DNA from: Streptomyces olivaceus
GTDB lineage: Bacteria; Actinomycetota; Actinomycetes; Streptomycetales; Streptomycetaceae
NCBI RefSeq assembly: GCF_000721235.1
Contig: NZ_JOFH01000039.1
Coordinates: forward strand, 1-50,629
Reading direction: 5' to 3'
DNA: 50,629 nt
The first letter of the stretch is position 1; every line of letters starts with the position of its first letter. The notes under the pieces were generated by a model that saw only the letters and a program-made list of their open reading frames with translations, searched no databases and was not told the DNA's origin. A program made the position numbers and the translations under genes. Shown in pieces: positions 40,437 to 49,173 of this stretch.

Positions 40437-40946
40437 ATGAGTCCGATCTCCACACCCCACCATCGGTTCCGGGACCCACGCAGCATGAAGTACGACTTCC
40501 TGGAGTCCGTCCTCGTGCGCTGTCCCGACTGTGACGCAGTGGCGCATGTCGGGACAGCGCCGGATCCTGTCGGAGTACGCGACCAGGGCGTCTTCGTGCC
40601 AAGGCGTCTCATCTGTCGAAACTGCGGGACGGCGAAGGAATCGCGCCGTGGAGGTTTGACCTTGCTCCGGGACCCCTATGGGTCGGCCAGAGACCCGTAT
40701 TTCGGTGTCCGTCTGTGGCTGCAGACCGAGACCCGGCACGGGTGGGTATGGGCCTACAACTTGGCGCACCTGGACCTGATCAGGCGATTCGTCCAGGCGC
40801 CGTTGCGTGAAGGCATTCCCTGGTACGACCACGGCCGGAAGATGACCGTAGTGGCCCGCCTGCCCGCATGGATGCAGCAGGCCAAGAACCGCGACGAGGT
40901 GCTGCGGGCCATTGCCCGCATCCACACCTCACTGCTCCGCGCCTGA
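40437..40946 (+). CDS. Zinc-ribbon protein, function unknown
   Basis: A 169-residue protein with a four-Cys zinc ribbon: LVRCPDCDAV and LICRNCGTAK, separated by 30 residues. The rest is a mixed domain rich in aromatic residues (YFGVRLWLQTETRHGWVWAY, LDLIRRFVQAPLREG, WMQQAKNRDEVLRAIARIH). No signal peptide or known enzyme motif. The start is uncertain: ATG 40437 and ATG 40485 are both in frame and neither has a strong ribosome site. It lies between two decayed genes. Confidence 0.7.
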   Translation: MSPISTPHHRFRDPRSMKYDFLESVLVRCPDCDAVAHVGTAPDPVGVRDQGVFVPRRLICRNCGTAKESRRGGLTLLRDPYGSARDPYFGVRLWLQTETRHGWVWAYNLAHLDLIRRFVQAPLREGIPWYDHGRKMTVVARLPAWMQQAKNRDEVLRAIARIHTSLLRA

Positions 40947-40969
40947 TCCGGGAACACCCAGCCTGCCGC

Positions 40970-41338
40970 TCATCCCGTGAAGCGTCTGGGCTTGGTGCCC
41001 TTCTTGTGATGAGTGGGGCGCGAGTGCGCTTCTCCGGTCTTGAGGACCAGGCGGAGGTTCCTGAACCCGCGCCGGACCCGGGCCGGGGCGAGCTTGTTCG
41101 GCGGAGCCGGCCGTTCCCAGGGGCGGCGGAGATCGGTGACCAGGCCCCGGACGAGGCGGAGCTGGGTGTGAGCGGCGATGATCAGCCAGGTCCACCGGTC
41201 GGCGGCCTCGGGGTCGCGGAGCCTGGGGCGGGTCCAGCCGAGCGTCTGCTTGATCGTTCTGAAAGTGTGCTCAAGGTCGAATCTCTGCGGGACCGCTTGC
41301 CAGAGCCGGTCGACAGCCGCCTCGCTCTCGCCGGGCGG
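40970..41338 (-). pseudogene. C-terminal remnant of an IS4-type transposase
   Basis: Reading the minus strand from 41338 gives about 122 residues typical of a DDE transposase C-terminus: LWQAVPQRFDLEHTFRTIKQ, then ADRWTWLIIAAHTQLRLVRG and ARVRRGFRNLRLVL, ending at a TGA (40972-40970). QRFDLEHTFRTIK fits the IS4 pattern R-x3-E-x6-K. The frame is cut by a stop at 41341 and the N-terminal 300 or so residues are absent. No terminal inverted repeats are found. The 220 bp beyond it, up to 41562, hold no gene. Confidence 0.8.
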
Positions 41339-41562
41339 TTACGACGCCCTCGCACCGGGGCTCCGAGGCTGCCCTGATGGTTGCGGGCCCGGTGCCGGGG
41401 CCCGGACCCGCGGTCCGGCGGTGTCGTCGGCCCGTCGGCCCGTCGGGCGGGGCCTGCGACGCGACCGGAGGGTCCGTCCCGGGCCGCACGCCGTCTGCAT
41501 GACGTGTCGTCCGGGACGGGCCGTCCCCTCACCGGCCGGTGGTTCGCCGGCCGGCGGTCCGG

Positions 41563-42939
41563 TCAGCGGTTCGCGCTGGAGGGGCCGAAGAACTCGATCT
41601 CCGCGATGGCCACCTGCTTGTCGCGGGAGGCCGCGTGGGCCGTCTCGATGGTGAAGCGCACCTTGGTGACCTCGCCGACGCGGAACGGGATCCGCTGGCC
41701 GCCCGCACCCTGGTCCAGGGTGATGTCCCGCTCCTTGACCGACGCGTCCTTCATCGTGATCGTGGCCTTGATCCGGTGCGGGAGCGCGGACTCCGACAGC
41801 TTCTGGGCGCGGGTGGAGACACCGGGGGTGATGATCAGGTCCAGGAGGCGGGTCGGCTCCAGGAAGTTGACCTCGACCCACTGGCCCTGGCCGGAGTCCC
41901 CGACGCCCGGGCCCCACCAGGTGTTGCTGAGCCGGTCGCTGATGAGTTCCGGCTTGTGCCCCGTGTAGGAGCGCGAGGCCTTGAAGGTGTCCGGGTAGAC
42001 CGGAGCGCGCTTGGCGAAGTGGTCGCGCGTGGCGTGGTAGCCGTCGGGGATGTACACGAAGCCGAGGATGCCGAGGGTGGCCACCACGACGACGGTGATC
42101 CAGGTGCCGATGCGGTCGAAGACGCGGCGCAGACGGGGACGGTCGCCCGCCCACGGGTTCTCGCGGCGCCGTCCGCCGAACATGCGGCGCCACCAGGGGA
42201 GGCGCACGCTGGCCTGGTCGCCGCTCGCGACCAGGGGCATCGCGCAGCGGGCGCAGTAGTGGCGGTCGGGGCGGTTGGGGGTGGAGCACCACGGGCAGGG
42301 CGGGCCGTTTGCGATGTCCTGCTGGTGGCTGGGGGCGCGGACCTGCGGCCGGTCGGCGTCGGGGCGGCCGGGCAGGACCGGGGCGACGGCCGGGGGCGCC
42401 GGGGCGGCCGGGGGCTCGGGGTCGGCGACGGGGACGAGGAGGGAGCGCGCGCGGTCGGACATGGTGTCGGTGAGCGCGTCCGGCGCGGCGACGACCGGGG
42501 CCGTCTCGTCGGTGTCGGGGGTGCGGGCGGGCGGAGCGGCGGGGGTGCCGGCCGCGGCGCCCGCGTACCCGGCGCCCGCAGCACCCGCAGCGCCCGTGCC
42601 GCCGTGGCCGCCGGGGCCCTGGGACACGGCGGCGGCCGGGGAGCCGGCGGGCTGCGCGCCGCCCGCCGGGCGGCCGGCCTGGCGCACGGTCGGGTTGTCC
42701 TCCGTGCCGTCGGCCCGGTGGTCGGCGGCACGGTCCGCGGCGGCGGTGGCGGTGCCGCCGGTACGGGCCTGGGCCGCGCCCGGGCCCGCGGCGCCGCCGG
42801 CCGGGGCGGCCGCGGACTGTGCGGCCGCGGCACGGGCGGCGCCGGTCTGCTCCCAGCTGAGTACGGCGCCGCACGCGTCGCAGAAGGACTGGCCCGGTTC
42901 CGCGGGCGTCCCGCACTCGGCGCAGTTCTGCGTGGTCAT
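41563..42939 (-). CDS. cisA: Zinc-ribbon membrane protein of the injection system (CisA-like)
   Basis: A 458-residue protein. Residues 5-24 form a zinc ribbon (NCAECGTPAEPGQSFCDACG), followed by about 180 disordered Ala/Pro/Gly residues and a second zinc ribbon (CPWCSTPNRPDRHYCARC). One membrane helix (TWITVVVVATLGILGFVYIP, about 276-296) precedes an external discoidin/NADase-type glycan-binding domain (WWGPGVGDSGQGQWVEVNFL, VRFTIETAHAASRDKQVAIA). The layout matches CisA, reported to tether the Streptomyces injection system to the membrane; the name rests on architecture and position. It overlaps the tail-I gene by four bases. Confidence 0.8.
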   Translation of the reverse strand: MTTQNCAECGTPAEPGQSFCDACGAVLSWEQTGAARAAAAQSAAAPAGGAAGPGAAQARTGGTATAAADRAADHRADGTEDNPTVRQAGRPAGGAQPAGSPAAAVSQGPGGHGGTGAAGAAGAGYAGAAAGTPAAPPARTPDTDETAPVVAAPDALTDTMSDRARSLLVPVADPEPPAAPAPPAVAPVLPGRPDADRPQVRAPSHQQDIANGPPCPWCSTPNRPDRHYCARCAMPLVASGDQASVRLPWWRRMFGGRRRENPWAGDRPRLRRVFDRIGTWITVVVVATLGILGFVYIPDGYHATRDHFAKRAPVYPDTFKASRSYTGHKPELISDRLSNTWWGPGVGDSGQGQWVEVNFLEPTRLLDLIITPGVSTRAQKLSESALPHRIKATITMKDASVKERDITLDQGAGGQRIPFRVGEVTKVRFTIETAHAASRDKQVAIAEIEFFGPSSANR

Positions 42940-43508
42940 CTCTCCGGGGTCCTTTCGGAGGCGGTCACTTCGACCGTGTAGGGCATGTGGGCGGGACGGG
43001 CGGCGGCGACCAGCGAGTCCAGGCGGTGGGTGTCGACCGGTCTCGGGTCGGGCAGCCGCAGGGCGACGTGCAGCTGCGGGCGGGGTCTGCCGGGGAACGG
43101 GCCGAGCGGGCGGGCGTTCCATTCGGCGCCGCCGCTCTCGGTGATCTCCGGCTCGACGCCGAAGGTGAGCCGGACCGCCTCGGACAGGCCCTGCAGGGTG
43201 CCCCGCACCCGGTGCAGCCGGGCGGCGGCGGCGACGGCCGCGCGCAGCATGGGCTCGGGCTCGGTGCCGTCGGTCTCCGCGCCGACCCAGGTGCCGAGCC
43301 ACTGCGCGAAGTCGGCCGGGGTGAGGGCGGGGTCGAAGTAGGTGTCCAGGCAGTCCAGGACGCTCAGAATGGGCGCGATGACGTCGTCGAGGCCGCCGAC
43401 GAAGCGCAGCGCGAGGTCGTCGTCGGCGAAGACGGCCGGCAGCATCGAGGCGATGGGCAGCGAGGAGCCGAGCCCGTCGACGGAGCCGCGGTACGAGGTG
43501 GCCGTCAC
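42936..43508 (-). CDS. Phage tail protein I-like baseplate component (Afp12-like)
   Basis: A 190-residue protein related to P2 gpI / Afp12-type baseplate wedge proteins. SSLPIASMLPAVFADDDLAL and FDPALTPADFAQWLGTWVGA are the usual start, followed by AAARLHRVRGTLQGLSEAVR and LTFGVEPEITESGGAEWNAR. It would sit beside the J-type protein in the baseplate. GTG 43508 overlaps the baseplate J stop (GTGA), and its own stop overlaps the membrane-protein start (ATGA), so all three are translationally coupled. Confidence 0.85.
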   Translation of the reverse strand: MTATSYRGSVDGLGSSLPIASMLPAVFADDDLALRFVGGLDDVIAPILSVLDCLDTYFDPALTPADFAQWLGTWVGAETDGTEPEPMLRAAVAAAARLHRVRGTLQGLSEAVRLTFGVEPEITESGGAEWNARPLGPFPGRPRPQLHVALRLPDPRPVDTHRLDSLVAAARPAHMPYTVEVTASERTPER

Positions 43509-45463
43509 GCGCCGTCCCCGATCACGCGGACCCGGTGGTCGAAGGAGAAGACCAGTGCGGGCGCCTCCAGGTCGATGCGGTCGGTGGGTTCGCCGCGCTT
43601 GCCGGTGAGCGGGTCGGCGGGGTGCAGGACGACCTCGTCGACGAGTTCGACGCCGGGCACCCGCTGGAGCACGGCGAAGACCTCGCCGGCCTGCACGGGG
43701 CGGCCGAAGCGCCAGCCCTTGCCGTCGGCGCCGCCGGTGAGCGGGTCGAGATGGCGGTAGAGCGCGTCGTGGGTCTGGCGGCGTACGCGGTCGGCGTCGA
43801 CGTCGCGGAAGGCGTGGACGGTGGCGACGACGGTGACCCCCTGGTAGTAGGGCGGTCCGACGGCCAGCCGGGTGCCGATGAGGCGCCGCTCGTCCAGGTG
43901 GCGGGTGATGCGGCTCAGGAGCGCGTCGCCGGGCACGAGTTGCTCGAAGCGCAGGCGTCCACCGGGGTCGGGGACGGCCTGCGGGACGACGAGGACGCGG
44001 ACCGCGTGGGAGCCGTACTCGCTCTCCTCGCCCTCCAGACAGGTGATGCGGGCCGTCTCCGGGGCGGCGCGGCGGGCCAGTTCCTCGTAGTCGCGCAGGG
44101 TGACGGCGCGCTCCTGGGCGCGCAGCGTGATCGGGGCCCGCAGCTTCGCCTCCTCGACGGTCTCGCCGTCGACGCCGCCGCGGGCGGCCTCGCGGTTGAC
44201 GACCTCGGAGACGTACGGGATGGAGGTGCGCAGCACCTGCACGGCGCCGCGGGCCACGTTGCCGGCCCGGCCGCCGCCGGTGCGGTAGCGGCGGGCGCGG
44301 ACGACGGCGCCCTTGGGGGCGACGGCGCCGTACTGGCGCAGCGTGCCGTCGGCCTCGCGGACGGCGGGGCCGAAGGCGATCTCGCCGGTGGCGGCGTCGA
44401 GGGTGATGTGGTGGTCGTCGGGGTGGGAGCCCGAGAAGTGCGGGACGACGTGCCAGTCCTGCCAGCCCTCGCCCGCGGCGGTCTGCAGCAGGACGGGCGG
44501 GTCGTCGGCGACGACGGGGGCGTGTTCGAGCCTCAGGCGCTGGCCGGGCAGGCCGGTGGACTCGCCGAGCGCCTCGTCGTAGACGGTCTCGGCGTGCACG
44601 GCGCCGGTGGTGCCGCCGATGGTGTAGGCCTCGGTGGAGCGGATGGTCGGCGAGGTGGTGTAGAAGGGCTGGCCGGGCAGCGGGTCGGTGACCCGGCAGC
44701 GGATCCAGCCGGCCTCGTGGCCGCCGTTGCGGGACAGGACGTGCCCGCTGGGTATGTGCAGCACGATGTCGCCGGGGCGGTTGAGGCCACCGGTGCCGTC
44801 GCGGTCGACCTCGCAGGGCTGCCAGCCGTCCTCGGTCCAGGCCTCCCAGACCAGCGGCGGCTGACGGGGGTCGACGCCGACGCCGTCGACGCGGCTGTCG
44901 AGTTCGAGGGCGAGCGCGCAGTGCGGGACGGCGTTGGTGAGACCGATGAGCATGGAGTCGCCGGGGGCCGGGGCCTCGGCGAAGCACAGCACGTCCTTGC
45001 TCTCGGCGAGGTCCGGGGTGCGGTCGGCGACCGCCTCGCCCTGCTGCTGCGTCACGAGGTAGCGCAGCGTGCACGGTATGACGCGCAGGTCGCCCTCGGT
45101 GGCGAACACGACGGCCTCGTCGCGGTCGGTGCGCAGGGTGGCGACCTCGGCGCCCTCCGGGACCAGGATCGCGTCCTCCTGCGGCGCCGACAGCCAGAAG
45201 GTGACGTCCGTGCGGGCGGCGGAGGGCGGGAAGAGCGTGATGCCGACCAGGTCCAGGAAGGCGAGGTGGTTCTTCTCCGGGACGCGGTTGAGGCGGTAGA
45301 CGATCTGGTCCGCCATGTGCGCGAGCGTCTCGACGAGCGTGATGCCGGGGTCGGAGACGTTGTGGTCGGTCCACTCCGGGGCGCGCTGCTGGATGTAGCG
45401 CTTGGCGTCGTCGACGAACTGCTGGAAGCGGCGGTCGTCGAGGTTCGGGGAGGGCAGGGGCAT
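43505..45463 (-). CDS. Baseplate J-like assembly protein (Afp11-like)
   Basis: A 652-residue structural protein of contractile injection systems. The start has FVDDAKRYIQQRAPEWTDHN and SDPGITLVETLAHMADQIVY, then RLNRVPEKNHLAFLDLVGIT. The middle region repeats beta-rich segments. The J-core part includes VTLRDYEELARRAAPETARI, and the end VQAGEVFAVLQRVPGVELVD is also conserved in putative baseplate assembly proteins. It forms the wedge that triggers sheath contraction. The ATG shares one base with the gp25 stop (TGATG). Confidence 0.92.
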   Translation of the reverse strand: MPLPSPNLDDRRFQQFVDDAKRYIQQRAPEWTDHNVSDPGITLVETLAHMADQIVYRLNRVPEKNHLAFLDLVGITLFPPSAARTDVTFWLSAPQEDAILVPEGAEVATLRTDRDEAVVFATEGDLRVIPCTLRYLVTQQQGEAVADRTPDLAESKDVLCFAEAPAPGDSMLIGLTNAVPHCALALELDSRVDGVGVDPRQPPLVWEAWTEDGWQPCEVDRDGTGGLNRPGDIVLHIPSGHVLSRNGGHEAGWIRCRVTDPLPGQPFYTTSPTIRSTEAYTIGGTTGAVHAETVYDEALGESTGLPGQRLRLEHAPVVADDPPVLLQTAAGEGWQDWHVVPHFSGSHPDDHHITLDAATGEIAFGPAVREADGTLRQYGAVAPKGAVVRARRYRTGGGRAGNVARGAVQVLRTSIPYVSEVVNREAARGGVDGETVEEAKLRAPITLRAQERAVTLRDYEELARRAAPETARITCLEGEESEYGSHAVRVLVVPQAVPDPGGRLRFEQLVPGDALLSRITRHLDERRLIGTRLAVGPPYYQGVTVVATVHAFRDVDADRVRRQTHDALYRHLDPLTGGADGKGWRFGRPVQAGEVFAVLQRVPGVELVDEVVLHPADPLTGKRGEPTDRIDLEAPALVFSFDHRVRVIGDGA

Positions 45464-45933
45464 CAGCGGTCGCTTTCGGGAGAGCCCGGGAGGCCGGCGG
45501 GTCCGGCGGAACCGCCCGATCCGTCGGGGAGGTCGGGCTCGTCGTGGGAGGGGATGACGTAGAACGGGAAGACGAGGCTGCGCGGGTTGTTGGTGCCCCG
45601 GATCGAGTAACGGACGTCGATGTAGAGGACGTTCTGCCCGTCACCGGTGGTGACCTCGACGTCCTGGACCTCGATGCGCGGCTCCCAGCGGTCCAGGGTG
45701 ACGTACACCTCGTGCTGGATGCGGCCGGCGGTCTGCTCGTTGACCGGGGCGAAGACCAGGTCGTGGATGGCGCAGCCGAACTCGGGCCGCATCGGCCGCT
45801 CGCCCGGCGCGGTGGCGAGGATGAGCCGCATGGCCTCCTCCACCTCCTGCTCGCCGCTGACGAGGGCGATGCCGCCGGTCGGCCCGATGCGCAGGGGGAA
45901 CGACCAGCCGGAGCCGACGAACTGTTCGGCCAT
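45463..45933 (-). CDS. GPW/gp25-family baseplate protein (Afp9-like)
   Basis: A 156-residue T4 gp25-like protein linking baseplate and sheath. FVGSGWSFPLRIGPTGGIAL, EQEVEEAMRLILATAPGERP, MRPEFGCAIHDLVFAPVNEQ and IEVQDVEVTTGDGQNVLYID are characteristic, including the EPR-type PMRPEFG. A 30-residue disordered acidic tail follows. Its start is 70 bp after the spike gene; no PAAR gene lies in that gap. Confidence 0.92.
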   Translation of the reverse strand: MAEQFVGSGWSFPLRIGPTGGIALVSGEQEVEEAMRLILATAPGERPMRPEFGCAIHDLVFAPVNEQTAGRIQHEVYVTLDRWEPRIEVQDVEVTTGDGQNVLYIDVRYSIRGTNNPRSLVFPFYVIPSHDEPDLPDGSGGSAGPAGLPGSPESDR

Positions 45934-46003
45934 CAGTGGGCCACCTGCCTTCTTCTTCCTGTGTCTGCCGCGAACCCGGCGTCCCGGTACGGCCGTTGCC
46001 CGG

Positions 46004-47920
46004 TCATGCCGGGAGCGGATACTTCACCATGTTGACGAACACGGCGCCCACCAGGTCGACCTTGACCCCCTTGACGTTCACGTTGACGGGAGAGGTGATC
46101 GACACGTTGCCGAGGCCGGTGAGGGACGCCATACCGGTCGCGAACAGATTGAGGGCGCCCTTCGCGTTCACGTTGACGACACCGGTCATCGAACTGAGGT
46201 TGACCAGGCCCTTTCCCTGCAGGGTGAGTGGTCCGCCACTCTTCACCGTGACCGACCGGCGCCCTTCCAGTGTGAGGTCCCACCCTGCCTCCACCGACAC
46301 GGAGCGGCTGCCCGTGATGCTGACCGAGCCCTTGCTGTCCACCGTGATCTCGGTCTTGGTGCGGTCGAGGTTGATGGTCAGCTTGTCGTTGCCGCTGGCG
46401 ATCCGGACGCCCTGCTTGCGGCCCCCGGTGCGCTGGCTGAGCAGGTCGACGCGGTTGCCGGTGCGGTCGGACAGGGTGTGCCGGGCGGCCTTCTTCTTCA
46501 GGCTGTCGTGCAGCGGGACGTCGCTCTTGGTCGGCACGTCCCGGCCGTTGTAGAGACCGCCGATCACGAACGGGTGGTCGAGCGCGCCGCGGTCGAAGGC
46601 GACCAGCACCTCGTCGCCGACGTCCATGGGGAAGATGCCGCCGCCCGCCACGCCGCCCATCTGCACGCTGCGCGCCCAGTCGCTGACGTAGGTGTCGTCC
46701 AGCCACGGGAACTGCAGCTTGACCCTGCCCTGCTTGAGGGGGTCCTGCACGTCGGTGACGATGGCGTTGGCGACGCTGGGCAGCCGCGAGGCGCTCGCGG
46801 GGTCCGTGCCGCCGCTGCCGCCCGAGGCCAGCCCGTACAGGGAGCGCCACTGGCGGCCGCTGACCGTGATCCAGGACTGGTAGGGGACGCCGTCGCCGAA
46901 GTGGTGGCGCACCGAGGTGACGGTGTACTTGCCCTCGAAGGGCTTGCCGACGTCCGCGAGGGCGACGGGCACGCCGGGCCGCAGGTCGGGGTGGCCGTGG
47001 ACGGCGACCTCCAGCTCGGCGAAGGAGGAGGTGACGTCGGAGGCGAGGGCCTTCGCGGCGTTCTGGACCTCGTCCTGCTTGTCGTAGGGGTTGGCGGTCT
47101 CGACGAGCTTGCCGGGCTTGAACTTGCCCGCCGCCGTGCCGGGGGTCGAACCGATGTCGATGCCGGGGTCGGTGACGGCCGGGGCGACCTCGGTGATCTT
47201 CTTCTTGGTGGTCACGTTCCAGCCGCGCGACTCGACCTTGCCGATCTGGTCGGCGGCGGTGACGGCGGCCCGCAGCCGCAGGATGTCGTGGCGGGCCTGG
47301 AGGACGAAGGTGCTCTTGTCGCCGTCCGTGTTCGGGGAGGGCGCGCCGGCCGACGGTTTCGGCGTGACGAACCGGAACTTCCCCTTGGAGTCCAGGTACA
47401 TGATCATCTTGTTCTCGTCGGCGAGCCGGGCGAGGAAGTCCCAGTCGGTGACGTTGGACTGGCTGATGAACGTGTAGGTGCCCTTGGTCGGCTGGATGCG
47501 GCCGACGGAGACGCCGTCCTTGCCCACGAGATCGCGGGCGATGTCGGAGGCCTTCTGGTTGCGGTACGCGGCCACGCGGCGCTGGCGCATCAGGCGGTGG
47601 CCGTGGTCGTAGCCGCGGATGACGGTGAAGCTGCCCCCGCCGTCGAAGTCGGCCTCCAGGCCGGTGACCTCACCGGTCAGCAGCGGGTTGCCCTTGCCCT
47701 GTCCGTCGGCGATGGGCGTGATGACGACCTTGGTGCCGAACTGCACGTTCAGCTGGCCGAGGAGGAGGTGGTCGGGGTCGCGGAAGGTGAGGCGGAACGC
47801 CGCCGGCACGTTGACGCCCTGGTCGACCCAGCCGTCGGTGAGCATCGCGGCGACGGTCTCCGGCAGCTTCGCGCCGCCGATCTTGACCTCGACGATGCTG
47901 GAGAACGAGGGACGCACCAT
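46004..47920 (-). CDS. VgrG/gp5-like spike protein (Afp8-like)
   Basis: A 638-residue central spike. The N-terminal part resembles gpD/gp27 (VEVKIGGAKLPETVAAMLTD; FTVIRGYDHGHRLMRQRRVA; QSNVTDWDFLARLADENKMI; YTVTSVRHHFGDGVPYQSWI). An OB-fold gp5 domain follows (IVTDVQDPLKQGRVKLQFPW; ARSVQMGGVAGGGIFPMDVG; EVLVAFDRGALDHPFVIGGL). The C-terminal 150 residues are beta-helix repeats (ITVDSKGSVSITG, VTVKSGGPLTL, VNVNAKGALNL). No effector domain is fused. The ATG shares one base with the LysM stop (TAATG). Confidence 0.93.
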   Translation of the reverse strand: MVRPSFSSIVEVKIGGAKLPETVAAMLTDGWVDQGVNVPAAFRLTFRDPDHLLLGQLNVQFGTKVVITPIADGQGKGNPLLTGEVTGLEADFDGGGSFTVIRGYDHGHRLMRQRRVAAYRNQKASDIARDLVGKDGVSVGRIQPTKGTYTFISQSNVTDWDFLARLADENKMIMYLDSKGKFRFVTPKPSAGAPSPNTDGDKSTFVLQARHDILRLRAAVTAADQIGKVESRGWNVTTKKKITEVAPAVTDPGIDIGSTPGTAAGKFKPGKLVETANPYDKQDEVQNAAKALASDVTSSFAELEVAVHGHPDLRPGVPVALADVGKPFEGKYTVTSVRHHFGDGVPYQSWITVSGRQWRSLYGLASGGSGGTDPASASRLPSVANAIVTDVQDPLKQGRVKLQFPWLDDTYVSDWARSVQMGGVAGGGIFPMDVGDEVLVAFDRGALDHPFVIGGLYNGRDVPTKSDVPLHDSLKKKAARHTLSDRTGNRVDLLSQRTGGRKQGVRIASGNDKLTINLDRTKTEITVDSKGSVSITGSRSVSVEAGWDLTLEGRRSVTVKSGGPLTLQGKGLVNLSSMTGVVNVNAKGALNLFATGMASLTGLGNVSITSPVNVNVKGVKVDLVGAVFVNMVKYPLPA

Positions 47921-48639
47921 TACCGCGGCACCTCCCCGGTGGCGGGGAGCATCAGTTCGGTGCCGGTCGGCAGGTGGGACGGGTCGTCGATGCCGTTGGC
48001 CTCGGCGATCACCCGCCACGCGTTGGCGCTGCCGTACTCGCTCCACGCCAGCGACTGGAGCGAGTCGCCCGCGACGACCCGGTGCACGCGCTGGGCGGTG
48101 AGGGCGCCGGAGGTCGGGTTCTGGCCCGGGGTCGGTCCCGGGATCTCCACCAGCGCCACCTGGCAGGTGGCGCGGATGGGGATGCCGGTGGTGCCGAAGA
48201 GCGTGTACTGCGTCTCGATGGACGACACGTACGCGGTGAACCGCGCGGTGGAGAACGAACCCCACTCGAAGATCACCCACGGCGGCGAAGGCTGCTTGGC
48301 GGCCAGGCTCTTGGCGGTCACCTCGCAGCACACCAGCAGCGACTCGACCTTCTTCATCACGGTGTTGCCGTCGGGCTTCATCGAGGAGTCCAGGAAGATC
48401 TCCAGGGTCATCTCCCGCGGCTGGGCGCCCTGGAACTCCGGCTTCGCCGCTTCCCGCACGGCCGCGGTGGGGGTGGCCACCCAGTGGGTGCGCTGACTGA
48501 TCGACAGCTGGGCCGGGTTGAACTCGAAGGGGAACCTCTTGATCAGGCCACCGGGCGAGGTCGAGGTGCCGGTGGGCGGCTCGTGGATGGCGAGGTTGGC
48601 GCGTACGAGACTCTTGCCGGCGCCCTTGCTGCTGGCCAT
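47920..48639 (-). CDS. LysM-containing baseplate protein (Afp7-like)
   Basis: A 239-residue protein. Residues about 25-170 are the CIS-tube/gp53-like domain (KRFPFEFNPAQLSISQRTHW, PREMTLEIFLDSSMKPDG, ARFTAYVSSIETQYTLFGTT, TGIPIRATCQVALVEI). The C-terminal LysM-like module reads HRVVAGDSLQSLAWSEYGSA and WRVIAEANGIDDPSHLPTGT. In contractile systems it connects the tube to the spike; the LysM need not bind peptidoglycan. ATG 48639 is preceded by a purine-rich AGAGAGGAAC. Confidence 0.9.
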   Translation of the reverse strand: MASSKGAGKSLVRANLAIHEPPTGTSTSPGGLIKRFPFEFNPAQLSISQRTHWVATPTAAVREAAKPEFQGAQPREMTLEIFLDSSMKPDGNTVMKKVESLLVCCEVTAKSLAAKQPSPPWVIFEWGSFSTARFTAYVSSIETQYTLFGTTGIPIRATCQVALVEIPGPTPGQNPTSGALTAQRVHRVVAGDSLQSLAWSEYGSANAWRVIAEANGIDDPSHLPTGTELMLPATGEVPR

Positions 48640-48671
48640 GGGGGTGTTCCTCTCTGCTCTCTGGGACGCCG

Positions 48672-49094
48672 TCAGTCCGTGAACCCGTGGTGGGCGATCT
48701 CCAAGACCTCGTTGGCCACCGACAGGTTGCCCGGGTCGAGGGTGGGGCCCTGCCAGCTGACGGGCAGGACGTCGATCAGCCCCCAGCGGGCCACCAGGGA
48801 CCCGTCCGCGCGCAGGGCCGAGATCTGCGCGGTGGGCCGTTTGACGCCGGTCTGCACGGAGGAGATCCACTTGGCGACCTTCGCCGTGTCCGGGGTGAGC
48901 GGACGGGTCAGCCGGATGTTGGAGAAGGTTACGCGGGTGGGCAGTTGCCAGACGAACCCGTTGTTGCCGCCCTCCTGGCGCTGCTCCACCTCCACCTGGG
49001 TCGACAGGCCTTCGCACCCGTTGAAGTAACCGAGGCTCTCGCCGTCGATGGCGAGGCTGAACCATATGGAGGAGCCCGGGTCCTTGCGGGTCAT
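48672..49094 (-). CDS. Inner tube protein (gp19/Hcp-like, tube-initiator type)
   Basis: A 140-residue phage tail tube protein: SSIWFSLAIDGESLGYFNGC, EGLSTQVEVEQRQEGGNNGF, TFSNIRLTRPLTPDTAKVAK and LPVSWQGPTLDPGNLSVANE VLEIAHHGF. This is the gp19-like fold that stacks into the inner tube; being next to the LysM gene, it is probably the Afp5-type copy nearest the baseplate, with the main tube gene beyond the window. The gap to the LysM gene is 32 bp. Confidence 0.92.
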   Translation of the reverse strand: MTRKDPGSSIWFSLAIDGESLGYFNGCEGLSTQVEVEQRQEGGNNGFVWQLPTRVTFSNIRLTRPLTPDTAKVAKWISSVQTGVKRPTAQISALRADGSLVARWGLIDVLPVSWQGPTLDPGNLSVANEVLEIAHHGFTD

Positions 49095-49173
49095 CGGGGG
49101 TCGGCCTTTCTGTCGGGGGAACGGTGGCGGGCGGGCGCGGCTTCCGGTGGGTCCGGTCGCTCCGGAGTGCCGG

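Noticed and set aside
41475..41518. CGTCCCGG/CCGGGACG arms as terminator of the injection operon
   Set aside because: The arms are only 8 bp with a 28-base loop, too weak to call as a feature.
42936..45644. A 902-residue frame that would fuse upstream sequence to the tail-I-like protein
   Set aside because: Only the part after GTG 43508 has coding character; the rest is an out-of-frame shadow of the baseplate J gene.
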